DNA of 64,000 nt from Trichobilharzia szidati. Lineage: Eukaryota; Platyhelminthes; Trematoda; Strigeidida; Schistosomatidae. The notes under the pieces are model-generated. The model saw only the letters and a list, made by a program, of their open reading frames with translations, did not search any database and was not told the origin of the DNA. The stretch lies in contig OX235277.1 in NCBI GenBank assembly GCA_944472155.2, positions 20,346,804 to 20,410,803 on the forward strand, in the 5' to 3' direction. Position 1 is the first letter of the stretch. Each line of letters starts with the position of its first letter. The position numbers were made by a program, and so were the translations under genes. This document shows, piece by piece, positions 13,005 through 25,423 of the stretch.

Positions 13005-13235
13005 ACATAATAGCTTTTAACCTTCGCCTACCATGGATAACTTCACCCATTTAAATTTGATTGGTCATCAGTATACACTGTTGTCTCATTTAACTGAGTA
13101 ATTGTCATGCATTTTATTTCATCATTGTGAACCATGTTTGTTGTGAAGTACTTGCAATTAAACTACGAGATGGTATCATCTCACGAAATTGGTCTTCTAA
13201 ATCGCTTATTCAAATGTGAAAACCTTTTTTATAAA
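13005..13235 (+). repeat. PLE2 right inverted arm
   Basis: Partner of 11,965-12,195. It lies directly after the endonuclease remnant and presumably represents the element's 3' end. Confidence 0.8.
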
Positions 13236-14854
13236 CAGATCGAAGTTAACGTGTCAAATGATGTTTCAAACTAATAATACAGAACATACTAGAATAAACT
13301 GAGTCATTTTTCTAAACACAACTAGAATCATTCATCATTATTATTACTGGCAATGAAGCCAGGAAATTTTCCAAATTGTTTTTGAAAGTTACACTGGAGC
13401 AGAAATTCACATGAAGCGAAGTTTGTTTCCAATGTTCCGAGTGATGTCAACTAAGTATTCAAATATGATCGCCTTTTAATGGTTACACTTTGACGTTCGG
13501 GCCATTCTCTTTTGTGAATTTGGCGTGTTTGTGCGAAACCTCATACACTGACTCTCAATTTTCAAATTGGCGCTTATTAAAAATAAACCCGAATGGAATC
13601 CAACCAAATCACATTGATTATTTGGAAGAGTGTTGTATAACTGCACCGAAAAATATTGTTTCCTAAACTTTACAAAGCTCAAATAAGAATGTTGCCCGCT
13701 GGCTTATCCTGAGTGTCGATCTTACAATAAGCACGTCAATAGAGGATGATTTCATCAGAATGCACTCTGAACTTCATTCCTGTTTCATATCTAAATATAT
13801 AAACTACAAAAACATCTGAACAAAATTATTTTATAGAATATTGTTTTTCCCATTAATTTTTCCAATAAGGGAACTGTACTTTGGTTTCGCAAACAAGTAA
13901 ATTATATTGTTTTGGACATTGTAGTGAAACAATGTGAGATAATTTGTTTTACCGATTGTTGTAACTTCAGTTATTTAAACATGTATTACTGTATGTGTGT
14001 CATAAGAATTAAGAGAACCATCTTATGACTATGAGATAATGATAATGTTTCCCGTCTATAAATTAATTATGTACATTTCACCGAAATTCTGCCTAGACTG
14101 AGTAGAAACATTGATTGAGATATTCATTTTAAAGGTCGATGTCACTGTACATTGACACAATTCACAACTTATGGGTGATAAGCATATTAAAAATGAGAAT
14201 CGGACGGGAGGTCTTCTCCTCAGTGCTTTGTTGGCCACTTTCATCTATTTTACAAAAAGTAGCAAAGTCATTTATTTAAAGAATAATTAATGATGCACTT
14301 GATTAGTTTTGTTTGGTGACACTGAGTACACTGAATACAAAGACATATATATAAAAAGAGAGAGATGTGTATACAATGAGGAATAACATTATAATTAATA
14401 AATTGGTTTTCACAAAACGTAGAATCCGTTACACTTGCCTAACTGTGACTTTTACGAATATTCTTTTTCAATAGATCCAAGTGAGTCATCAATTTCAGTT
14501 CAATGTGTATTCATTAAATCAGTTCATAACACTGATTGCAAACAAATTTGAAAACAGATGCCTAAATCAACAGTGATCTTGACCTACTGTGTGAGGAATG
14601 GCAGTATACCGTGGTGACAAAAACCTTCGTGTATGGAGAAAGAATCAAAAAATTACCTCACAATGAGAGAAAGAATAATATAGGGGTTTGACTGGAAATA
14701 TTTAAGCGATACATATTCCTTCATTTAGTGACATAGTATATCACTGTCTTAGAAGAAGAAACATGAACGTGAAACCCACTTTCGTACAGTAAAAGGTTAA
14801 CTGTACAATAAACAACAGTGTTTGCAGCTAAGTGCAATAATCTTCACACACTTA
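13236..14854. other. Unassigned DNA
   Basis: No supported gene or element. Only short ORFs without motifs are present. Confidence 0.5.
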
Positions 14855-15030
14855 CTAAATCAGAGCGTTTAGGACGCTCGCCGACCATGCAAATGGTCTG
14901 GGGTTCGATCCCCGACGGACGCACACCTGATATCAATGGTCGGCCTGCAAAATTTGGGCTACGGATATCACATGCTGAAAATTTCATACGTGTATCAAAA
15001 ATACGGTGTGGAGTCAAGTTATTATAAAGT
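14855..15030 (+). mobile_element. tRNA-derived SINE (family A)
   Basis: Plus-strand copy with a B box GGGGTTCGATCCCC near 14,900-14,914 and a conserved CTCGCCGACCATGC upstream. The body (GGTCGGCCTGCAAAATTTGG, then ATGCTGAAAATTTCAT) ends in ACGGTGTGGAGTCAAG and an A-rich tail near 15,030. The A-box end is degenerate compared with the copy at 60,149-60,340. Confidence 0.8.
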
Positions 15031-17535
15031 GAAAAAATAAACTTCTGAACGAATCGCAGCAAACATGAATTACTAGCTAAATCGAATGTTATCTTTTCTA
15101 AGTGTCGCAACCATATACTTATGGATAACGTTCGGGAGCAGTGCGTGAAAGTGACTTCAATCAAACTGCAAAATAACAATACCAGCATATCAAGGGCTAA
15201 GTGAAAAGTTTACGGTGGTCACTTCTTCATACTGTTATCTTGGGAAGTATCTGCCAGTGAGGTATGTTAAGTAATTTTGTGGTCTCCAGAGAATTATCTT
15301 GCGACCACCAAATTATGTCCACACAAATGCATGACCATTTAAGCCAAAGACGTAATAGTAAGGTGTTGTCATGTTTTTAGTTGCATTTAAAGAATCCTAA
15401 TACTGGGATTGTAGAAACAAAGATACGTTGCTCACATGCATTTTGAAATCAGATGACAGCAGTCATTCAGTTTGTTGCCCTTGGTTGCATAAGAATCGGA
15501 GAAAGATTTCTTTGCGCTGTTAGATTACAAATATTTGACGTTATGGCTAGCGAAAATACTGAAATTCTTGATTCCTTAATCTCTTCCAAGAGAGACACAA
15601 TAGCAAACCTCTAATTTCATGCTGAAATTAGTAATTTCATTGAGTATTGTGATCACAGATAATCATGTTGGAAAACTCATTAGATCAGCCCTAGATATCA
15701 TCGGCACTAGAAAGAAAACATCCACTTTTATATGGTCGCTGTTTAATACATTCCGATTATTCATCTTAATTCTAAGCGATAAATATGTGGAGTGATAGAG
15801 GGAATTACATCATGTTCACCAGTACGAATAAGTCAGAGTTGAATTTGTATTAAAAAAGACGTTGACGGTGAAGAAAAGTTTGTGTTCGACGATTCATTTC
15901 CGTAAGCTCTACATTCATAATTATGTTAAACATAGAATTACTGAGAACAATCATATTACCGGTAAATTTGTTCAAGACATTTCAGTACTCAATGTAAGAT
16001 GCAATCTACGAGGGCGATCAATAATCGAAAATTAGAAAAAGGAGGCAGAATATCTAACGCTCCAGAAATTGTGAAAATGACTCATCAATAAACTCGTGTA
16101 AAGAGGACAAAATTTTGTAGGAGGATTATGGAGCGTCTACATAAAATCGGAAAGAAAATTCAATGTTATCAGTAGAAAGTAATACGATGATAATAAAATA
16201 AGGATGTCGAGTGTAGACAAAGTGTTTGAATATGGATCCACTGGTATTCCACTATTTCTGTGTAACTAGACATGCTAGAAAGTGTGTTTCAGAATATATT
16301 TATGGACTTGACACTGTGTACTTAGCCGATGCACTCAGCTGTAAACGGACAACCAAACGAATAAATACACAGTGAGGTGGCTAAATACGGTATCTTATGC
16401 TTATCTCTTGACTGGATTGGTTGTCTGCTGGAGATATTATACGCAAGGTGGCTGACTGAAATGAATTCGCCAGAAATTTACAAAGTTGGTTCCAAAGAAT
16501 TTCTGGCTCACTGCTACCTGTGAGCTTAAGGTTCGTGACCACAATTTTCTTAGGGGCAGTTGCAACTTTCAGTAAAGGAGGTATTTATTTCTGAGTGGAT
16601 ACCCGCTCTCCAGTTGGCTTTCTCCTAGTGATTTAAATGCACTGTCTATCGTATCTTCCGAACAGATTTTTCGAATCCTCCGGCATAATGTACCTACTAA
16701 GCTTTGCTTTTGGATCAGTGTGAAGTAGCTATCAAAGTTATGATATTGCGATCTTTAGCATAATAATTTGTCTTTTGATTGCATTAGTCATTAGGAAAAT
16801 ATTACCAACGGGATGATTTGCATTGATCTAAATCCCATCCATAATCACATCGAAACTAATATGGCGAACAAATTTAATTCAAGACGTCATTCAGCAAATA
16901 ATACTGAATGGCTGTTTGATACAAGCAACAAGTAAATCTATACTGAGTCATATGCTATCAGTGCGCCACAGTGTTTAGTGAGCGCTAAGGTCAGCATTTT
17001 ATTCTTCTTATGTTCCTACTACAGTACGGTATCTCAACGACACTATATTCGTCTCTCCTAATCTACAATATACTATTCAATATTTTATAATATCCTTCAT
17101 ATTATCTTGAATCCACACGTCAGAGATGCAATCACACGTTGTTTGTTGACTGTGGAACATTGAACACTCTTGTGCTTTTAGTTAAAGTTTAGATAATGTG
17201 AGAAGCCTATTTATACCTCGGCATGCGAAATGCATAGCCTTTGATTCAAAGATTCTATTTTTGGTATGTTCAAGTGATTCGTCGTCTTGAGTTTAATCTG
17301 ATATCTCATGAAAACAGTCATTGGTGATTCATGTTGTTAGAAAGGAATCCGATTTAATTGTTTACGTCTATGTGTTTAATTTTGAAACAATTAGTGGCTG
17401 TATGATTTCAAACCAATATGAATCTGCATAATTCCCATGCATTTCAATATTAGAGAAGAATTACCATTCAGCTCATACTAGACAACAAATTCATTGCTGA
17501 GTTAATTTTTGTTTCATTTAGGGGAATTTTGTAAG
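15031..17535. other. Unassigned DNA
   Basis: Nothing supported was seen on either strand. Confidence 0.5.
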
Positions 17536-17753
17536 TTAGAATTTTGAAAAACAATGAAAGCCAGAATCTAGCGAATACTGCACAAAACTAGGAATTGACT
17601 TGGATAATGACGAAAGTAATTTTTGAAATGTTTGAAGTTGATTATGTAGCCCTTGATATTTGCTCTGTTGCTTGATCAACTGATTTGGTGTGCGTACATC
17701 AACGTTTTCTTCTTTCGTATAATCACTGAAATAATTAGGAAGCAAACGATATC
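17536..17753 (-). CDS. Candidate terminal exon, unknown protein
   Basis: On the minus strand a TTCACCCAG acceptor-like site at 17,754-17,762 is followed by an open frame reading YRLLPNYFSDYTKEENVDV then RTPNQLIKQQSKYQG to a stop at 17,536. The translation is polar, with a Gln/Lys-rich stretch that could be helical, and looks more like coding sequence than most short ORFs here. The frame is also open upstream of the acceptor to a stop near 17,787, so a chance ORF of about 80 codons is equally possible. No family was recognised. Confidence 0.25.
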
Positions 17754-17863
17754 CTGGGTGAAGGACATGAGTGCAACATCGATATTACGGAGTAAGAATG
17801 TTCTAGAAAAATTCGATGGAAACTGAAGTTTACTCCATCCTTGCGTAGACTAAATACTTACTG

Positions 17864-18055
17864 TTATTTCCTGTTATATAACGTTAATAAAGTGATCAAC
17901 AAATGGCTTATGCTTAATTCTCGGTAACGCATTGTCACACTGGTAAAGCTGCATGAAACTTCAGACACTTTATATTTATTTTTCCGTGTTATCAATGCTA
18001 CAGTTATTTGATAAAATGAAACGTACAAGAAACCCTTAAATAATGGATCACACAA
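17864..18055 (-). CDS. Short ORF, possibly an exon upstream of 17,536-17,753
   Basis: Minus-strand open frame of 63 codons (CDPLFKGFLYVSFYQITVAL, then ITRKNKYKVSEVSCSF), about 110 bases upstream of the candidate terminal exon. It has no recognised motif and its start is not an ATG, so if real it would be an internal exon. It is listed only because it is adjacent and on the same strand; chance is a fair alternative. Confidence 0.15.
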   Translation of the reverse strand: MCDPLFKGFLYVSFYQITVALITRKNKYKVSEVSCSFTSVTMRYRELSISHLLITLLTLYNRK

Positions 18056-20813
18056 TAGTGGCTTCTAGTCGTCAAATTTACAATTCAGTATATTAGAATT
18101 TGATTTTTTATCAGATGTGATTTAGATGCAGTGTCATCAGATGACGCATGCGATTGTGTCGATTTGAAAGCTGTTGCATATCCTAGTTACTGGTGAAGAT
18201 AAGCAGTGGATCAGGTGTCTCATTCTTTACAAATATATCTGAGTATGGAATTTCCTGCATTGACCATTCCATGTTATTTTCCTGTAAAATGTGTTTTGAA
18301 GAGACGCGTCAGCGAAGAAGGATGTCTGCTACACCTCATGTTCTGCGTAAAGATTTAGCTAAATAATTCAGATTCTAGGTGTTTGTAGGGGTCCATTTCT
18401 CATGCTGACCATTCTGCGCCCCTGCCTAGTCATACACGACTTCTTATCCGATGATTTTAAAGACAGCCAGACATACTTAAGTTCTATAGCTTTCTTTGTT
18501 GTCTGTACTTTTCATGGATAATCCCCGTTCAGAAAATAATGAAAGGATAACATTAGGTTCAACGAAGAGTCTCTTTTTGGTGAATTCATTCACTTAGCTG
18601 TAAAATCGCATTTGCACATAATTGTTTTGTAGGTGTGTGTACATTGTGATACGAGTTGAATGATCATTGTACCTTTCCGAAATGGTTTTTTTCTCCTTAT
18701 AACATTTGTAAATTTTTAGAACACTTACTTAATTCCATACGTACCTTTGTTTCCATCTGCAACCCAATCACAACTCACTCAATAAACCATTCATCTTACT
18801 AAGTAACTGTATTCGGCTTATTCAAATTCTTTTATGTGTTTGTTAGCATTAGTCACAGTTTTTATTAAAAAATAACCGCAACGCTCTCGCCAATCTCCAT
18901 TCTACCTACTTACAATTTGTTTACCCATTACGTATTTGAAATGTCTTGAAAGAAATAACCCATCTTGTTTTGATTATTGTCAAAAATATCAAGTGCACAC
19001 ACATACAAAAGTTAAATAAGTAAATATAATTGCGATTGTAGGGATAAGTGAATGAATTCGCCAAAAAAGACTATTTGTTGATCTGCACTATTACAGATTA
19101 TATGTGTTCAGCTTAAATTGCGGTTAACTTCTGGCTTCTGTCAAATGCCTCCAAGTTGACCCCAAATTTCTTCCATCAGATAATAATATATCACCCATTG
19201 AGTCGTCTTCTCGATTTTTTGGTAAGCAGGCTGTATCTAAACATTTTTGTGTTTGAGATGATGTCCACTGTTTTCAAACACTGCACACGGGCGCTTTTAA
19301 ACACATGATAAGACTTCTAATGTCATCTGCCTGCAATCTGACTTCATTTCGTCTATTAGGAATTGTTGATATCATTTAGGGTCAAATGCAAGACTTTTCG
19401 CAGTTATCCGGAATAGTCTTCTCTGTTTGTTTATCGACGTTATTTGTAGTACCTCGATGTTTTACGTGCTGCACATGAGTCTCAATGTCATTGGTGGCTT
19501 CTTTTTCCTGAGATAGGTTATTGACTTCACGCCAAACACTCCTCTAATCCCAGGCTTAATATCATATCACTTAGAAACTGATGAAGCTATTGATGAAAAT
19601 ATTCCGTATAAATTATTTTATTGAAAACGCAACATAGTGAAGTAGCAACGTTCACTGAGTGACGTCTGAAATAATAGTCACGTTTCATAATATTATCACT
19701 GGATATGGTGGGACTACATTGAGCTAATCCATGAATCCAAAATTTATCATTTGTAAATACACATTGATCAAGAGTTGTCTGAAATATTATGGGATCCAAA
19801 TTATGTGGAATGTAATTCATTTAAATAGTTATGACGAACAATTAGCCTATATTTTGAATTTTTCTCAATGCCATATTTTCTTATTTAGTTGATAGATGTG
19901 AGTGACAACTCAAACTTAATTCTGTTAAATCTTCGCCTATGTGATACAGTGATTCAGGTCGATTTACTATTAAATAACTAACAGTAGAGTATTAATGACT
20001 GACAGTCTTAAGTAGCCCACGAAAGACTGAACAAATATTCGGAGTCAATTGACTCTCAATACATACGTTTTCATTTGTAAATGCGAGATCAAGTGTGCTT
20101 TCAATAGTACAATGCAAATGTTGAGGAATTGATGATTGGTGTGTTTCTCTTGATTTACTATAATTTTTTCAAGCCAGTGGTACGTGGAAATTATTTGTTT
20201 GGAATAAGGCTCTTAGTATTCATATGGTGAACTAGGAACAACATCCGCGATTTTAATAGTGAGCCAATTTAATGAAAGTCATATAGAGAATATGCAATAG
20301 CTGCCACGCACCCTCTGCAAATTTTGTCCCTATCGGTGTGAGGCCAATCAGACGACTAAACTCAGGAAAACGTCTACTTATCCGACTATTTGTGCTTAAA
20401 TTCAGGAGTCGTTTCCACTGTAGAAGTTGAAATAGTTTATTTAACACTTTGTACTATCAAATTATCATCCATATTGTTTCATAAATATGTGTTCGACGAA
20501 AGTACAACTAAGTGAATCAGTAGTGTCTACTGGTTGGTGTTTTCCAAAAAATATATTTTTGTTGATGATATTAACAAAAGGCGTGATATGATATGTAATT
20601 ACCTACTCACATAACGTTCACCTTTTACACAGACATTATTCCAAACATGAATGAGTTTTCATATCATCTACTGAATTTGGACAAGGCTTTCCATTATTAA
20701 CCACAATAAACTACTGAGTCATTTTGAGTGTTTTCGGCTAATATGTGATCACATAAGATTTGGGTCGTAAGTCCCGTTCACCTTTTACGGGGAGTAAAAC
20801 ATAGTCAAATAGT
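18056..20813. other. Unassigned DNA
   Basis: No supported feature. Confidence 0.5.
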
Positions 20814-21071
20814 TTGCTTGCTGGTATTAAACATTTCACTGATTATTTAAGTGAAGGAATTAAGAGTTCTGAAGTGTGGAATAAAAGTCCGCAGACACGT
20901 TTTAAATTGAAACATTTAGATCAATTATGTTCAAACACAGACTTCTCGAAATATATGAATTTGTTAATCGTATTGATGAAATTGCTTCAACTCTCAGGTG
21001 TTTCACTATTTTATTGGACGTTTCCTCCTTTTCAGTATATGGGACTCAGGCAAAATGTGATGTTTATGTGA
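20814..21071 (+). CDS. Exon-like ORF, unknown
   Basis: 85-codon plus-strand frame. Its first part (AGIKHFTDYLSEGIKSSEVW, then NKSPQTRFKLKHLDQ) has a protein-like polar composition and is followed by a CTCTCAGGTG context near 20,996 that could be a splice junction. The start at 20,814 is TTG rather than ATG, so an exon reading is preferred to an independent gene. No domain was recognised. It lies 75 bases upstream of the next long ORF in the same direction. Confidence 0.2.
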   Translation: MLAGIKHFTDYLSEGIKSSEVWNKSPQTRFKLKHLDQLCSNTDFSKYMNLLIVLMKLLQLSGVSLFYWTFPPFQYMGLRQNVMFM

Positions 21072-21145
21072 CTTAATCGATCTCAAAAGAATAAACAGTG
21101 GAATAGAGACGAGCTACATATAAGAACTAGTATTGATATGAATGA

Positions 21146-21649
21146 ATGAAAATTCGACTTGATGACTGCACTTATTCACCTCCAACAGCTCTTCTGGATG
21201 ATGTTACCACGACAAACTTTTTAAACAATCCGCTTAACGGAAATGTGTATGTTCAGAACTCGAATATAACACATGTCAATCATGCATTTTTTCAGATGAA
21301 AACAATTCCACAAGCAACGGTAGGAGACGAAAAACTTGGCAGGGCAATTCGATTTCTCTGTGTAGCGAAGCTATGGACACCTTGTGTTCGAATCATCATT
21401 TGCTCATATCTTCCATGTGTGCTAATTCTAGCTTCTATATTGTGTAACTTTGTGTTCCACTCACGTCACCCGTGTATCTTCGCAACGCTGTATCGTTCGC
21501 TATCTCTGACATCAAGTCTGTTTCCCTGCTATTTCATGTTTTATGCCAATGGACATCTTTTTATGCATATACTTATGGCAAATCTTAATAGTAGCACACG
21601 CCATACCACTGCTGAATGTCTACTTTTTATCACATATTTAAACATTTAA
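21146..21649 (+). CDS. 167-codon ORF of unknown function, membrane-like C-terminal half
   Basis: The longest ORF in the window outside the LINEs, with an ATG start. Residues 1-65 are polar (RLDDCTYSPPTALLDDVTTT, then NVYVQNSNITHVNH). Residues about 80-145 are strongly hydrophobic (CVRIIICSYLPCVLILASIL, then LSLTSSLFPCYFMFYANG), compatible with two or three membrane segments. No family was recognised and there is no clear signal peptide at the N terminus. A chance ORF in AT-rich DNA cannot be excluded; conservation in a related species or an RNA read would settle it. Confidence 0.3.
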   Translation: MKIRLDDCTYSPPTALLDDVTTTNFLNNPLNGNVYVQNSNITHVNHAFFQMKTIPQATVGDEKLGRAIRFLCVAKLWTPCVRIIICSYLPCVLILASILCNFVFHSRHPCIFATLYRSLSLTSSLFPCYFMFYANGHLFMHILMANLNSSTRHTTAECLLFITYLNI

Positions 21650-22255
21650 TAATTGATGAACAGTCAGATTCTATACATCTGTCTTTAGGTGACATAAAAG
21701 ACTATTATTCTGTTGGAGACGACGGTTACAGGGTGGTTCATCAAACTTATCATTTGACTAGGTGTATCAAACGGAGTTTCAAGGCTTCAGATCTACAGCT
21801 GGTTATATTTCTTCAAAGTTAGACTTGACAGTGGGGCAACAAAAATCGACCAATTGTGCCAATTTCTATGTGCAGATGGTTGCTTACTTACTTCTTTGGC
21901 GCAAAATAAATTGGACGATTTGGCATGTTTCCTGGGCGCCATTGGCTGACCGTCACTCTGATCGACTGTTGAAAGGCGAATATAACATACCAAAGTCCTG
22001 TTTTCTGAAAGATCTTCTATGTCAGAACATTCTGCTCATACCATTTATCCTATAAATTTATCTTCAAAGCGGAATTGAGCTATTGTGAAGGGTTACGTTT
22101 TCACTTTAAAGATATGATCAAAGCCCCAGAATAACACGAATATTAACTTGCAAAATTTATTTTATAAACAGTAAATTACAACTAATACAAAGGTTATCCA
22201 AGCGTTTGTGTGAACAGATGCAAAAATAGCATAAAAAGGTAATACGTTTCAGAAT

Positions 22256-22498
22256 GTGTACCATGAATCTGAATCTGTTTTGTTTCACAATAGGTGTGAG
22301 TATAACGAATTTTTGTATAACATTTTACATCTTATTAAATCAGCAGATGAACAGTTTTTGAAAATCGTTATCACGAATGCGAGAAAACGTATTGTTTGCT
22401 ATGAGTTATTTGCACATAATTACCACATTCTAGTTAGGTGTGGTGAGTTGTTTATATTCATAAACAATTTATATATTTCACAGGTATTTAGAGAATAA
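22256..22498 (+). CDS. Exon-like ORF, unknown
   Basis: 80-codon plus-strand frame with protein-like composition (HESESVLFHNRCEYNEFLYN, then LKIVITNARKRIVCYEL). There is no recognised domain. It is in the same orientation as 20,814-21,071 and 21,146-21,649, so the three could be exons or fragments of one locus, but no convincing splice pairing was found. Confidence 0.15.
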   Translation: MYHESESVLFHNRCEYNEFLYNILHLIKSADEQFLKIVITNARKRIVCYELFAHNYHILVRCGELFIFINNLYISQVFRE

Positions 22499-24419
22499 CT
22501 GAGCATTGTTGATTCCCAACAGTTATATATCAAACAAGACAATTGGTACAACTATACAGCTGAAACTCAAATTGAATTGCCGAAACGAACTTGTCATCAA
22601 GTGAAGTGACCAATTAAGCCTACGCCCGTGTACTACTTAAATTTTTATCCAGTTTATTGCATCTACCTTTTCCTTATTCTGCCCACTAAAACCATTTACA
22701 TACGTCGTTTGATAGCAACATAAATTGTCGTGACTTCCAAATTATGACTGCACTCTTGAAGTACAAGACGAATAAGACAACTCGTGTAAGACTTAGTCGT
22801 GTTTCAGACAGTATAAAGTTCCACAATCTGAAACCCTGTGTATGAGTATTTAATTATAGAATTTATGTGAGGAGTACAGTTTTTACAAAAGATATAATTC
22901 TAAATTTTGCTAGACAAGCATGAACATGAACAGAAAGAGACACATACACGAAATCAATGTAGTCACATCATCGAAATTCCACTAATAAAAATACAGAACG
23001 ACTTGACAAACCATTTCGCAACTTGATGGTCATATTCCATATTAGTTTGTTTATTTGATATATCACACAGTGAAACAGTATTATTATTATTATTATTCAC
23101 AATTGATGGTCATATCTTTTCAATAAGACTGAAACCAGTCTCACGACAATAACTGATATTTGGAGAAGCTGAATTCGATTGAAGTAACTAACTATATGTA
23201 GGAGAGATTTTACGTTTACCTAGTGTCTTAAAACATTCCGTTGGTTCACGTGCTGCCATTCTGACAGAGAGTGACTACAGTTTGGATCCAGTAGGTGAAC
23301 TTTCTCCTATTTTGCACTCATACGCCGACTTCCACGCCTTTCAAATGAAACAATAAATGTTAAGTATCTTTATAAAAACTTGCGATTCACTGCTGAACTG
23401 ACGACATAAATAATACGGAGTTATGTTTCTCTTAATATATGAGCTGAAAGAAACGAATAGATTCATTTACGATATAATCATTAGAAAACTCATCAGGGGA
23501 GAAATGCATCACATGCGAGATTGGAAGGGAGCTTGTCCTTGACTAGAATTAAATGAAGTGGGAAGAAGATAAGGAAAGCGACTATTAATTTCTTCATGCT
23601 TCTTTTGTACAGAACAATGATCAGTCCGTTTTCATCCCAAAGCCACTTTTGATTCAACAAAGTGGTCACAATTCATATTGGTCACATAATTCACATCGTT
23701 AAGTATACCTATTAATTTATAAGGAAAAACACAGTTTTTTCTAAATTAAAAGTCGTTTATCTAAATATATTGAACGCTTTTTAAGCAGATGCCTAACATT
23801 TAGTATTTATCAGCCGAAATATGATCAGACAGTGATAACATAATGTTCATTTACACCTCTGTGTGCATATGCTCATTTACGGGCTTGTGTGCAGCTAACG
23901 ATATAGGGTTAGCATAGAGTGACTAAGTCTTCAATATGTGAATACCTTCTGCACTCCAGTGATTCATCTTCATGTGATTTATCCTCCACAAGACTAAGTC
24001 AAATTAATTCAAATTCTTACTTTTCCTCCACCTATGCAGAGCGAAACCCAAATTGTGTTCAAAAACAATTTTTATACCTCTTTCTTTACTTTGGTCATAA
24101 TAATGCTATTTTATTTTATTCTCTCTTATCACTCATTTTCATTCCACTTTACCTCAACTTCAATGTCTTTATTGTTTGTTATCATCGTTGTATACTTAGG
24201 CGGCTGCTTTCAAAATCCTAATAATAGTTCACTTGTTTATGAATCTTTAGAAGTTTTGTGATTCATCCATGTTCAACTTCACTCTCCTGATAGGTCATGT
24301 TAGTTATATTTATTCTTATCTAATGTATTGACTGAGTGATTTGTAGGGCCACTTAATGCCTTTTTCTGTAATATCACTGCGACTAATTAGCTTGAAAATT
24401 AAGTCGTTGGAAAGAAATA
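22499..24419. other. Unassigned DNA with an (ATT)n run
   Basis: Contains a short trinucleotide run (TTA)n at about 23,079-23,097. Nothing else could be supported. Overlapping ORFs at 23,919-24,261 are T-rich, hydrophobic translations without motifs. Confidence 0.5.
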
Positions 24420-24850
24420 TTTCTTCACCGAGCATAGTTCACAGTTAATACTAAATCGAGAATTGATACCTTGTTTTCATCCCTTTCTCTTTTTCATTTC
24501 ACTAATGCTGTCAATTTGTCAACTTTAAACTCTCTTCGTTAATGCAGAATATAGAAGTATGTCTGTAATTTGAAATTTGTTGTAGCACACAATATATTAG
24601 ATGACTCGGATTAGTAGCGAATAACTAGGGCGAAATTGAGTGTATTATGTAAATAATTTGCAACTTGACCCGGCACATATTATTTATGAGATTTGGAACA
24701 GATAGTCATAACATTTACTTCAAAAATATTAGAGGGAGAAAATGACATATCTCTGATAACTTTTCAGTAGCACATCAAACTATTTTTTAAAATCAGCTTG
24801 TACTTCTAGAATCAGTTTCATTTACAAAGAATTTTTCGCTGTCATTTATT
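24420..24850. repeat. Diverged repeat, copy 1
   Basis: Aligns by eye with 25,627-26,060, for example through TTTCATTTCACTAAT, TTGTAGCAC, CGAATAACTA against CAAATAACTA, CAACTTGACC against CAACCTGATC, and ATGACATATCTCT against CTGACATATCTCT. The copies are clearly old, with many substitutions and small gaps. Confidence 0.6.
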
Positions 24851-25423
24851 CATACATTTCAGAACACTAAAATAAACAAAATACGTTTATGCAATCTGTT
24901 TCTTAGAGGAGATTTAATGGTTCTTTCAGGGAAGAGCATTCACGATACAAACACTATTTAGTAAATTAACAAATTAGACAAGCTTCTCAATCTTCCAATC
25001 TGAAGTCAATTACATCTTCCTGTTAACTGATTATGCTGGACTGGAATTTCATGTGTCACTTCACATATTCAAATGAAACTACTTCTACTGAGTTACAGCC
25101 TCGTGGTAAATACTTTATATTTTGTGCCTTAACTGATGGCACAAATTCTTCGCATGTTCGTTTTTATCAGAAAATATGGCTAAAAAAGCGCAATGGTGTG
25201 TTTACGATCCTAGTATTGGTGAACATGTCAGGGAATTAACATAAACTCTTCGATTTACGAAGAAAGAATGTTGAAGATTGGAGTGAAATTTAACAGGAAT
25301 ATGATTAGAAGATTCACCAATAGTTATCCTGTGAAGAATAATAGTTACAATATATCAGAAAATTCATTTCATTCTTAAAGACACATTTTATCCCACATTC
25401 CGGTCACAATTCATTTAACTAAC

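Larger units (their letters stand above)
11965..13235 (+). mobile_element. Penelope-like element PLE2, decayed, inverted arms
   Basis: A second Penelope-like relic with different sequence from PLE1. Plus-strand frames contain, in order, SFVPIQYKSL (12,392-12,422), LRHTYSVLVAN (about 12,484-12,520), HIKNRPHIEETASVQKKALL continuing to NLPFKGDQ (12,565-12,648), a GIY-YIG-like NCGDNYMARTNR (12,767-12,805) and PSSFIAKHLSMLGHKINNYD (12,886-12,946). These are the post-RT connector and GIY-YIG endonuclease regions of the family; the RT core itself is absent. Imperfect inverted arms of about 230 bases flank the body (11,965-12,195 and 13,005-13,235). Stops at about 12,716 and 12,836 and frame changes show it is a pseudogene. 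Confidence 0.75.

Noticed and set aside
14818..15188. ORFs across the SINE at 14.9 kb (also 60,167-60,418)
   Set aside because: The translations are of the non-coding SINE sequence.
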